Origin: Neptuniibacter sp.
GTDB lineage: Bacteria; Pseudomonadota; Gammaproteobacteria; Pseudomonadales; Balneatricaceae
DNA length: 5,156 nucleotides
Assembly: GCA_030149405.1 (NCBI GenBank)
Contig: JASBRM010000250.1
Span: forward strand, 1-5,156
Direction: 5' to 3'
Shown here: positions 1 to 4,920 of the stretch, piece after piece
Numbering within the stretch: position 1 is the first letter of the stretch
Layout of the letters: the number at the start of each line of letters is the position of its first letter
Notes under the pieces: generated by a model
The model's database searches: none
What the model was told of the DNA's origin: nothing
What the model saw: the letters and a program-made list of their open reading frames with translations, nothing else
Made by a program: the position numbers and the translations under genes

Positions 1-1
1 G

Positions 2-7
2 TATAAT
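2..7 (+). promoter_or_regulatory. Probable -10 element of the ppiB promoter
   Basis: A perfect TATAAT is followed directly by GTCGCG, a GC-rich discriminator. The 13 bases at 1-13 are identical to those at the fusA2 promoter (4874-4886). The distance from the end of the -10 to the preferred ppiB start codon is 36 bases, like the 38 and 40 bases at miaE and fusA2. The -35 region lies outside the window, so the promoter cannot be fully judged. The reading frame through this stretch is open to the window edge, but it is only nine codons long and says nothing about an upstream gene. Confidence 0.55.
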
Positions 8-43
8 GTCGCGGTCAACGGCGAAGAAATGGACATTACAACA

Positions 44-562
44 ATGATTATTCTCCATACAAATTTCGGTGATATTTCTCTTGAACTGGATTTTGATAAA
101 GCCCCTGCTACAGCTGCAAACTTTGAACAATATGTAAAAGAAGGCTTCTATGATGGCGTTATTTTCCACCGTGTCATCAATGGTTTTATGATTCAAGGTG
201 GTGGTTTTGAACCGGGCATGGTTCAAAAAGATACACGTGATCCAATCGAAAACGAGGCAGACAACGGCCTTTCAAACTCTGCCGGCACTGTTGCTATGGC
301 TCGTACCATGGACCCACACAGCGCTTCTGCACAGTTCTTTATTAACGTGTCAGAAAATACTTTCCTTGATCACACAGCCAAAACAACCGAAGGCTGGGGT
401 TATGCAGTATTTGGTAAAGTTGTAGACGGCATGGAGGTGGTCAACAAAATTAAAGGCGTTTCAACCACTATGCGCGCCGGCCATCAGGACGTTCCAGCAG
501 AAGACGTTATTATCGAATCTGCTGAAGTTGCTGAAGAAGTTGCTGAGAGCGAAGACGAATAA
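44..562 (+). CDS. ppiB: Peptidyl-prolyl cis-trans isomerase B (cyclophilin, cytoplasmic)
   Basis: This is a cyclophilin-type isomerase that speeds cis-trans rotation of Xaa-Pro bonds during folding. It has no signal peptide, so it is the cytoplasmic PpiB type rather than periplasmic PpiA. Counting from the ATG at 44 (172 aa), the catalytic FHRV is at 41-44 with Arg43, followed by Phe48, Met49, Gln51 and GGGF. MART is at 85-88, QFFIN at 97-101 and Trp118 in the substrate pocket region. These match the single-domain family of about 164 aa. An in-frame ATG at 29 would add MDITT. I prefer 44 because [10 protein letters not shown] is the usual family start and because 29 would leave a leader of only about 15 bases after the predicted promoter. 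The last dozen residues are very acidic (EEVAESEDE) and extend slightly past the usual end. lpxH follows after 9 bases, so the two are probably cotranscribed. Confidence 0.95.
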   Translation: MIILHTNFGDISLELDFDKAPATAANFEQYVKEGFYDGVIFHRVINGFMIQGGGFEPGMVQKDTRDPIENEADNGLSNSAGTVAMARTMDPHSASAQFFINVSENTFLDHTAKTTEGWGYAVFGKVVDGMEVVNKIKGVSTTMRAGHQDVPAEDVIIESAEVAEEVAESEDE

Positions 563-571
563 AAGTTAATA

Positions 572-1300
572 ATGACCGTTTATTTTGTCTCAGACTTACA
601 TCTGAAACCCGAACGCCCGGATCTTACCCGGGCGTTTTCGCGTCTTTTGGATACAACCTTTCAGGATGCAACGGAGTTATACCTACTCGGTGATATTTTC
701 GAAGCCTGGATTGGTGACGACACTCCTACTCCAACACTGGAATCCGTTTTCAATTCTTTGAAACAACTCAGTGACCAAGGCTGCAAGATTTTTTTCCAGC
801 ATGGGAACCGTGATTTTCTAGTGGGTGAAGCGTTTGCCAAGAGCATTAATGCAAGCCTTTTACCTGAAGAACTCACTGTAGATCTGCCTGTAGGTAAGAC
901 GGTCATTTCACATGGCGACCAGCTTTGCCTTGATGACATCGAATATATGCAGTTTCGGACTATGGTTCGCAATCCCCAGTGGCAACAAGATTTCTTAAGT
1001 AAATCGCTAGAGGAACGCTTGGCGATTGCACGGCAAATACGTGATGCCAGTAAAGAACGAACAGCCGAAAAAGCTGAATACATCACCGATGTAAATCAGC
1101 AAGCAGTTACCGATCTATTCATCCGTTCTGGTGTGGATCTGATGATTCATGGCCACACACACAGACCTTGCATCCACCAACATGAAGTTGATGGTAAGCA
1201 GGCTACAAGAATTGTGTTGGGTGATTGGGACAAGCTAGGTTGGTATCTGAAGGTAGAAAAGCAAGGCTACGATCTGATTAACTTCCCGATTGAAGATTAA
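572..1300 (+). CDS. lpxH: UDP-2,3-diacylglucosamine pyrophosphatase LpxH
   Basis: LpxH hydrolyses UDP-2,3-diacylglucosamine to lipid X and UMP, the fourth step of lipid A synthesis. It acts as a peripheral enzyme on the cytoplasmic face of the inner membrane. The protein has 242 aa (E. coli 240). It carries the complete two-Mn calcineurin-like phosphoesterase set: DLH with Asp8 and His10, GDIFEAWIGDD with Asp41, GNRD with Asn79, HGD with His114, and GHTHRP with His195 and His197. These fall at the same residue numbers as I recall for E. coli LpxH. The ATG lies 9 bases after the ppiB stop and has only a weak purine-rich sequence before it, so translation is probably coupled to ppiB. A strong hairpin followed by T residues lies in codons 14-22 (see separate entry). 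The presence of lpxH indicates a Gram-negative organism that makes lipid A. Confidence 0.96.
   Translation: MTVYFVSDLHLKPERPDLTRAFSRLLDTTFQDATELYLLGDIFEAWIGDDTPTPTLESVFNSLKQLSDQGCKIFFQHGNRDFLVGEAFAKSINASLLPEELTVDLPVGKTVISHGDQLCLDDIEYMQFRTMVRNPQWQQDFLSKSLEERLAIARQIRDASKERTAEKAEYITDVNQQAVTDLFIRSGVDLMIHGHTHRPCIHQHEVDGKQATRIVLGDWDKLGWYLKVEKQGYDLINFPIED
612..638 (+). terminator. Terminator-like hairpin inside the lpxH reading frame
   Basis: A perfect 9-bp stem pairs AACGCCCGG (612-620) with CCGGGCGTT (628-636) around a 7-base loop. The 3' arm runs into two further T residues, giving TTTT at 635-638 before CG. The form is that of a short rho-independent terminator on the + strand, but the T-tract is brief and the element sits in codons 14-22 of lpxH. 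It starts about 40 bases after the lpxH start codon, where initiating ribosomes would cover it. It may therefore attenuate ppiB transcripts when lpxH is poorly translated. It may also be a chance product of codon choice in the Glu-Arg-Pro-Asp-Leu-Thr-Arg-Ala-Phe stretch. Function is not proven. Confidence 0.4.
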
Positions 1301-1353
1301 CCCGTCCTAGCTCTCACTTTTAGACTCTCTCCCTGAAGCCCTTTTTTATTGAG

Positions 1354-1968
1354 CTACGCAGCTATAAATGTGGGCTTACCGCTATGGAAGCGGAACTCAT
1401 CATCTGGGTTTTCAATCAATTCACGCTCCGCTTCGCGGAAAAATGCTACCCGCTCATCAATCGGCTCACCGGCATAATCTTCCGCAAGCCCAAGATAATC
1501 CTGATAATGACGGCCCTCAGATTTTAAAAGGGAACGATAGAATTTCGCCAGTTCGTCATCCAGGAATGGCGCCAGCTTAGCAAAACGTTCACAGGAGCGT
1601 GCCTCAATAAATGCGCCTATGATCAGCAGATCAATCAAACGACCCGGTTCGGATGTACGCACATGCTGGCGCATACCGCCCGCATATCGAGCTGGAGACA
1701 TATGGTCATAGACAATGCCCCGGTTTTCCATGATTGCAAGAACCTGTTCAAAGTGGATCAGCTCTTCGCGAGCAAGACGAGACATCTTGTTCAACAGGTC
1801 CACTCGTTCCACATAGCGAAACATAAGGTTCATCGCTGTAGACGCCGCTTTTTTCTCACAATGAGCATGATCAATCAACATGATTTCCTGATTCTGAAGT
1901 GCTGCCTGAATCCAGGAATCCGGTGTTTCACATGCCAGGAATTGTTTAATTTCGTCCAATGCGTCCAT
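1354..1968 (-). CDS. miaE: tRNA-(ms2io6A) hydroxylase MiaE
   Basis: MiaE is an oxygen-dependent non-haem diiron monooxygenase. It hydroxylates the isopentenyl group of 2-methylthio-N6-isopentenyladenosine at position 37 of tRNAs reading UNN codons, giving ms2io6A. The protein has 204 aa, all helical ferritin-like fold by composition. The two carboxylate/histidine half-sites are visible: Glu38 in HCEKKA with the Glu69-x-x-His72 pair, then Glu122 in FIEARS with the Glu151-x-x-His154 pair. The ATG start gives the expected N-terminus; a modest AGG lies about 11 bases upstream. The gene is monocistronic, converges on lpxH with a 53-base gap, and has its own -10 element. The pathway also needs miaA and miaB, which are not in this window. 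Confidence 0.94.
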   Translation of the reverse strand: MDALDEIKQFLACETPDSWIQAALQNQEIMLIDHAHCEKKAASTAMNLMFRYVERVDLLNKMSRLAREELIHFEQVLAIMENRGIVYDHMSPARYAGGMRQHVRTSEPGRLIDLLIIGAFIEARSCERFAKLAPFLDDELAKFYRSLLKSEGRHYQDYLGLAEDYAGEPIDERVAFFREAERELIENPDDEFRFHSGKPTFIAA

Positions 1969-2006
1969 TTAGGAAAGACCTGCCTTACCATTTCAAAAGA
2001 GGCGGC

Positions 2007-2012
2007 ATTATA
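2007..2012 (-). promoter_or_regulatory. -10 element of the miaE promoter
   Basis: Read on the - strand this is a perfect TATAAT followed by GCCGCC. It resembles the discriminators at the ppiB and fusA2 promoters. The gap to the miaE ATG is 38 bases. No good TTGACA-like -35 is present at 16-18 bases upstream, so activity may depend on the strong -10 or on an activator. It lies in the 123-base gap between umuC and miaE and separates their transcription. Confidence 0.5.
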
Positions 2013-2091
2013 GCGATCTGTATTAACTGATGCATCTAAATAGCTGAGAAGCAGTAATCGAATTGATATCAGACAATTCTCTCTATCAACA

Positions 2092-3357
2092 CTAACAGCG
2101 TACCCTTCTCAGATCCTGCCAGCTTGTAGTGTAACTCGGCGACAGGTGTTGACGTTGCATAGACCAGTTTTGCTCAAAGCCCTGACCCACAAAAGTCACT
2201 CCACGATGATATCTCTGATTAATCTCATCCAGTGTTTTCATTAACTGCTGACTTTTTGGGGAATGTAAATCTGGATTAAACAAGTCCACCTGATAACTAT
2301 TATGTGGTTGTATATCTCCTAACATCACTCCTGCTTTCATATAACGATAGCCTGGTAAATAAATTTGCTCTAACAGCTGTACAGCAATGCTCATCAAAAC
2401 CCGGCTATCACAAGTCGGATTAGGCAATGTCACCGCAGCACTGTTTGCATATTTAACTTCAAAACGCGCATTTGGATTAGTGCGAAGAAAAACCGATATA
2501 TACCGTGCAAGGCCTTTTTCTTCCCTGAGTTTTTCTGCTGCCCTTACAGCATACTCGCGGACCGCTTCCTTTAGTGGCGGTAGTTCTGTAAGTCTCGAAC
2601 TGAAGGTTCTACTACACAAGACCTGCTGTTTTTCTGTGGGCTGTTCTGCAAAGTTAAAACAAGGGATTCCTCGCAACTCCAAGATCGTCCGTTGCAACAT
2701 TACCGAATAGCGCTTACCCATCGCTTCGGCATCACTTTCCGCCAAATCCGCTGCGGTAAAGATCTGTTCAGCATAGAGTTTTGCAGCCGTTCGACGTCCC
2801 ACACCCCAAACGTCCGCAACATTGGTTTTTTTCAATAACCGCGATCGCCAACTTGCAGCACTTAAATCAACCACACCCAACGTTTTTGGATAATGTTTAG
2901 CTGCATAATTCGCCAGTTTTGCGAGGGTTTTTGTCTGGGCAATACCTACACCTACAGGCACCCCAACCCATTTGTGAATTCGCTGTTTTATCTGATGCCC
3001 ATAACGGTTGAGATCATAATTCAGCTGCATGCCTCTCAGATCAAGAAAGGCCTCATCTATCGAGTAAATTTCAACCGCTGGAGCAAGAGCTTCAAGGGTA
3101 CTCATAACTCTGGATGATATGTCTCCATATAAAGCGTAGTTACTCGAAAATACATGCAATTCCCCCCGATCATAAAACTCCCTCACCTCAAAGAAAGGCA
3201 CCGCCATTTTGATACCAAGCTCTTTTGCTTCCGGAGATCGAGCAACAACGCAACCATCATTATTAGATAACACAACAACGGCTTTGTGATTCAGTTCAGG
3301 GCGAAATAAACGTTCGCAACTGACGTAAAAGCAGTTGCAGTCAACCAATGCATACAT
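2092..3357 (-). CDS. umuC: DNA polymerase V catalytic subunit UmuC (Y-family)
   Basis: UmuC is the catalytic subunit of error-prone polymerase V (UmuD'2C), which synthesises across DNA lesions during the SOS response. The protein has 421 aa (E. coli 422) and appears intact. Metal ligands are Asp6 in ALVDCNCFYVSCE and Asp101-Glu102 in YSIDEAFLDL; Tyr11 is at the steric-gate position. SNNDGCVVARS at 31-41 is the typical finger-domain motif. A helix-hairpin-helix-like segment (VWGVGRRTAAKL, 183-194) precedes the little-finger domain. QVDLF at 356-360 is a good sliding-clamp-binding pentapeptide, equivalent to QLNLF in E. coli. The C-terminal SPSYTTSWQDL is typical of full-length UmuC. The ATG lies 8 bases after the umuD stop, with only GGTAAG overlapping that stop as a possible ribosome binding site, so translation is probably coupled to umuD. 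Confidence 0.96.
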   Translation of the reverse strand: MYALVDCNCFYVSCERLFRPELNHKAVVVLSNNDGCVVARSPEAKELGIKMAVPFFEVREFYDRGELHVFSSNYALYGDISSRVMSTLEALAPAVEIYSIDEAFLDLRGMQLNYDLNRYGHQIKQRIHKWVGVPVGVGIAQTKTLAKLANYAAKHYPKTLGVVDLSAASWRSRLLKKTNVADVWGVGRRTAAKLYAEQIFTAADLAESDAEAMGKRYSVMLQRTILELRGIPCFNFAEQPTEKQQVLCSRTFSSRLTELPPLKEAVREYAVRAAEKLREEKGLARYISVFLRTNPNARFEVKYANSAAVTLPNPTCDSRVLMSIAVQLLEQIYLPGYRYMKAGVMLGDIQPHNSYQVDLFNPDLHSPKSQQLMKTLDEINQRYHRGVTFVGQGFEQNWSMQRQHLSPSYTTSWQDLRRVRC

Positions 3358-3365
3358 AACCAGAC

Positions 3366-3791
3366 TTACCGGAATGAGTGAATTACATTAGTCACAACAC
3401 CAAACAGCTCCAGTGCTTCCTCAGTAGAAATCACTATTGGGGAATAATCAGGGTTGCAAGGTAGCAAACGACAAACAGAGGAAAGCTCCAGCTTCTTGAC
3501 AGTCAGATCACCATCAATTGAGGCGATAACAATATCACCATTTCGGGCCTGTAAAGAACGATCAACGACTAGAACATCTCCACTGAAGATTCCCGCACCT
3601 TGCATAGAATCGCCCTCAGCCCTTACAAAATAAGTAGCGGAAGGGTGCTGAATAAGAAGTTCGTTTAGATTTAAGGTTTTCTCCACATAATCCTGCGCAG
3701 GGCTTGGAAAACCTGCTGAAACTGCGGAAAGGAAAAAAGGGATTGTCAAAAAGGGACTGTCACCACCCTGACCTAGCACAACGACAGACAT
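3366..3791 (-). CDS. umuD: SOS mutagenesis protein UmuD (LexA-like autoprotease)
   Basis: UmuD is the accessory subunit of polymerase V. RecA filaments trigger self-cleavage to UmuD', which activates UmuC. The protein has 141 aa from the ATG (E. coli 139). The cleavage site is Ala26-Gly27 in SAGFPSP, where E. coli UmuD has Cys-Gly; Ala-Gly is the bond used by LexA. The catalytic serine is Ser62 in GDSM and the lysine is Lys99 in TVKKL, the same spacing as in E. coli. The conserved core runs from GFPSPAQDYVE to the end. I chose the ATG at 3791 over an in-frame TTG at 3803, because the TTG lies only 2 bases from the LexA box and would leave no room for a leader. No clear Shine-Dalgarno precedes the ATG, only GGTATTTGGT. 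The first 13 residues do not resemble E. coli UmuD. Confidence 0.94.
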   Translation of the reverse strand: MSVVVLGQGGDSPFLTIPFFLSAVSAGFPSPAQDYVEKTLNLNELLIQHPSATYFVRAEGDSMQGAGIFSGDVLVVDRSLQARNGDIVIASIDGDLTVKKLELSSVCRLLPCNPDYSPIVISTEEALELFGVVTNVIHSFR

Positions 3792-3805
3792 ACCAAATAC
3801 CAATA

Positions 3806-3825
3806 TACTGTTTTTTTATACAGTA
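3806..3825. promoter_or_regulatory. LexA operator (SOS box) of umuDC
   Basis: The 20-bp palindrome has the form TACTGT-N8-ACAGTA, with CTGT at 3808-3811 and ACAG at 3820-3823. It matches the gammaproteobacterial LexA consensus taCTGT(AT-rich 8)ACAGta in every fixed position; the spacer is six T, A, T. It sits 14 bases upstream of the umuD ATG and overlaps the -10 of the predicted promoter, so bound LexA would block RNA polymerase. This is direct sequence evidence for SOS induction of umuDC. Confidence 0.93.
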
Positions 3826-3849
3826 TATTTTATCATTCAAAACTTGCAA
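3822..3849 (-). promoter_or_regulatory. Predicted umuDC promoter
   Basis: On the - strand TTGCAA (3844-3849) lies 16 bases from TATACT (3822-3827). The -10 overlaps the outer half of the LexA box, and the -35 is only 2 bases past the stop codon of the upstream exporter gene. Transcription would start around 3815, within the operator. The match is fair rather than perfect, and the promoter assignment rests partly on its fit with the LexA site. Confidence 0.55.
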
Positions 3850-3851
3850 CA

Positions 3852-4484
3852 TTATCGTTCAGTAGTCACCAGTTTCAGTGCCAATCCTAAAAACACAGTT
3901 CCCGCAACTTTTTGGATGAGGCTCTGTGCTCTATCAGTACGTTTCATATATTCGCTGATCATTCCTGACAACAGGGCGATAAAAGCCATCACAAGGAAGC
4001 TAAATAAAATAAATATCCCACCCAAAATCAGTAATTGAAGGCTCAACGAACCTTTTTCTGGATCAGCAAACTGAGGCAGAAAGGCCAGAAAGAAAATCGC
4101 AAGTTTTGGATTAGTCGAACTCATCAGGATTCCACGCTTATACAGCTGCCAGTTGGATAATTTAGGCTGAGATTCAGAACCAAGCTTTTTTGAAGCCGCG
4201 GTAAAAGCCTGCCAAGCAAGATAGATAAGATATACGGCACCAGCGACTTTCAAGATCGTAAAAGCGACGGTACTTACTTGAAAGACAATGGCTAACCCTA
4301 AGGTTACTGCAAGCGTATGACCTACCAGGCCTGTACACAGTCCTAAAGTGACTATAACTCCAGCTTTTCTGCCATGCAGTACCGACTGGATCAAAACAAA
4401 AATATTATCCGGCCCCGGTGTGAAGCCAAGCAGAATTGAGGCAGCAATAAACGTGATAAGTGTTTCACTTGTAAAGAGATCCAT
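3852..4484 (-). CDS. LysE/RhtB-family amino-acid or metabolite exporter
   Basis: The 210-aa protein is a small inner-membrane transporter of the LysE superfamily (RhtB branch), whose members export amino acids such as homoserine, threonine, leucine or lysine, or related metabolites. About six hydrophobic segments are visible, near residues 7-25, 41-63, 67-92, 115-138, 146-175 and 187-205. The family signature GFTPGPDN is at 20-27 and the second-half loop STNPKLAIFFLAFLPQF is at 123-139. The substrate cannot be told from sequence. The ATG has a strong GGAGG nine bases upstream. The gene reads toward umuD in the same direction, with 60 bases between its stop and the umuD ATG, and no terminator is obvious in that gap. 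A MITE-like element begins 36 bases upstream of the start codon, so its promoter lies in or beyond that element. Confidence 0.9.
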   Translation of the reverse strand: MDLFTSETLITFIAASILLGFTPGPDNIFVLIQSVLHGRKAGVIVTLGLCTGLVGHTLAVTLGLAIVFQVSTVAFTILKVAGAVYLIYLAWQAFTAASKKLGSESQPKLSNWQLYKRGILMSSTNPKLAIFFLAFLPQFADPEKGSLSLQLLILGGIFILFSFLVMAFIALLSGMISEYMKRTDRAQSLIQKVAGTVFLGLALKLVTTER

Positions 4485-4493
4485 TAAATTCTG

Positions 4494-4498
4494 CCTCC
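4494..4498 (-). promoter_or_regulatory. Strong ribosome binding site of the LysE-family gene
   Basis: On the - strand this reads GGAGG, with 9 bases to the ATG. It is the best Shine-Dalgarno match in the window and fixes the start of the exporter gene; the other genes here have weak ones. Confidence 0.8.
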
Positions 4499-4520
4499 AT
4501 AACCTGAATCTGGATAACCT

Positions 4521-4544
4521 TAAGGAAGGTACGAATAAGTCTAT
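4521..4544 (+). repeat. Left terminal inverted repeat of the MITE-like element
   Basis: The arm runs from TAAGGAAGG to GAATAAGTCTAT. It differs from the complement of the right arm only at its 9th, 11th and 12th bases (G, A, C against A, G, T). It is preceded by CCT, making a CCTTAAGG palindrome at 4518-4525. Confidence 0.8.
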
Positions 4545-4656
4545 AGCAACTCAGCAAGGCCTTAAATGTGCAGATGCAAGGCAAGTATCGCAGATAATGC
4601 CGTAGCCCTTATCAAGAAATCTAACACAGCAAATGTGCGCGGAGGGCCGAGAAACA

Positions 4657-4680
4657 ATAGACTTATTCACATCTTCCTTA
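4657..4680 (-). repeat. Right terminal inverted repeat of the MITE-like element
   Basis: The arm runs from ATAGACTTATTC to CTTCCTTA and is complementary to the left arm at 21 of 24 positions. All three mismatches cluster in the middle of the arm, leaving an 8-base outer and a 12-base inner perfect block. Confidence 0.8.
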
Positions 4681-4874
4681 GCTGAGCTCCATTCCTCGAG
4701 AAAGTTCACAGTGCTAAATAAGCCTGGAAATATCAGTATTTTTCCAGTCGCCTAAACAGTTTTTATCCGCACAAAAAAAAACTTCAAATCGACTAATAAT
4801 CCAAAATGCAAATAAATCCTAAAAAAAGCGTAATTTCCTTGTAATTTTTCTTCTAAATGTCATCAAAAAGTCTG
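4681..4874. other. AT-rich non-coding region upstream of fusA2
   Basis: About 190 bases between the MITE-like element and the fusA2 -10 hold no supportable gene. They contain a palindrome at 4724-4747 and several A- or T-tracts: nine A at 4773-4781, four A at 4803-4806, seven A at 4821-4827, a T-run around 4845-4849 and five A at 4865-4869. Such tracts can bend DNA or act as UP elements for RNA polymerase. That role is inferred; no particular protein site is recognised. Confidence 0.45.
4724..4747. repeat. Palindrome CTGGAAA-N10-TTTCCAG
   Basis: A perfect 7-bp inverted repeat pairs 4724-4730 with 4741-4747 around a 10-base spacer; AATA and TATT in the spacer can add pairs with a small bulge. 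No T-tract follows on either strand, so it is not a rho-independent terminator. It lies about 130 bases upstream of the fusA2 -10 and could be a regulator site or a chance palindrome. Confidence 0.4.
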
Positions 4875-4880
4875 TATAAT
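4875..4880 (+). promoter_or_regulatory. -10 element of the fusA2 promoter
   Basis: A perfect TATAAT is followed by GTCGCGC, a GC-rich discriminator of the type linked to stringent (ppGpp) control in gammaproteobacteria. The distance to the ATG is 40 bases. The -35 candidates 16-18 bases upstream (TTCTAA, TCTAAA) are poor, but A- and T-tracts upstream may compensate. The ribosome binding site is a weak GAG at 4911-4913. Confidence 0.65.
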
Positions 4881-4920
4881 GTCGCGCAATTTTTGATCCT
4901 CACCAAAGTCGAGTAAAGAA

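Larger units (their letters stand above)
4521..4680. mobile_element. MITE-like non-coding element with terminal inverted repeats
   Basis: This is a 160-bp stretch bounded by 24-base inverted repeats that match at 21 of 24 positions. The outer ends are TAAGGAAG on the left and its complement CTTCCTTA on the right; the inner part GAATAAGTCTAT is perfect. If the outermost TA at each end is a duplicated target, the element would resemble MITEs mobilised by IS630/mariner-type transposases, but TA is too short to prove this. It has no coding capacity. The interior carries an 8-base direct repeat AAATGTGC (4564-4571 and 4631-4638) and the palindrome AAGGCCTT (4557-4562 within GGCCTT). It sits between the LysE-family gene and fusA2. 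No transposase is in the window, so mobility is inferred from structure only. Confidence 0.65.

Noticed and set aside
29..43. ATG at 29 as the ppiB start
   Set aside because: It would add five residues before the usual family N-terminus and leave only about 15 bases of leader after the predicted promoter; it remains possible if the promoter call is wrong.
661..1086. A 141-codon open frame on the - strand inside lpxH
   Set aside because: It lies wholly antisense to a gene with a complete catalytic set, and its translation is rich in Ser, Arg and Cys with no recognisable domain.
1663..2013. A 116-codon open frame on the + strand across the miaE 5' half
   Set aside because: It is antisense to a well-supported miaE, has no ribosome binding site of note, and shows no family motifs.
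2060..2079. Inverted repeat GAATTG-N8-CAATTC downstream of umuC, considered as the umuDC terminator
   Set aside because: The stem is only 6 bp, AT-rich and has no T-tract on the - strand, so a rho-independent terminator cannot be supported.
3801..3803. TTG as the umuD start codon
   Set aside because: It lies 2 bases from the LexA box, leaves no leader for a ribosome binding site, and the ATG four codons later gives a length closer to the family's.
4348..4605. An 85-codon + strand frame spanning the start of the exporter gene and the left part of the MITE-like element
   Set aside because: It runs antisense to the LysE-family gene and then through an inverted-repeat element; the protein shows no domain.
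4871..4886. CTGTATAATGTCGCGC considered as a second LexA box at fusA2
   Set aside because: It has the CTGT half but no ACAG half at the required spacing; it is better explained as the -10 with its discriminator.
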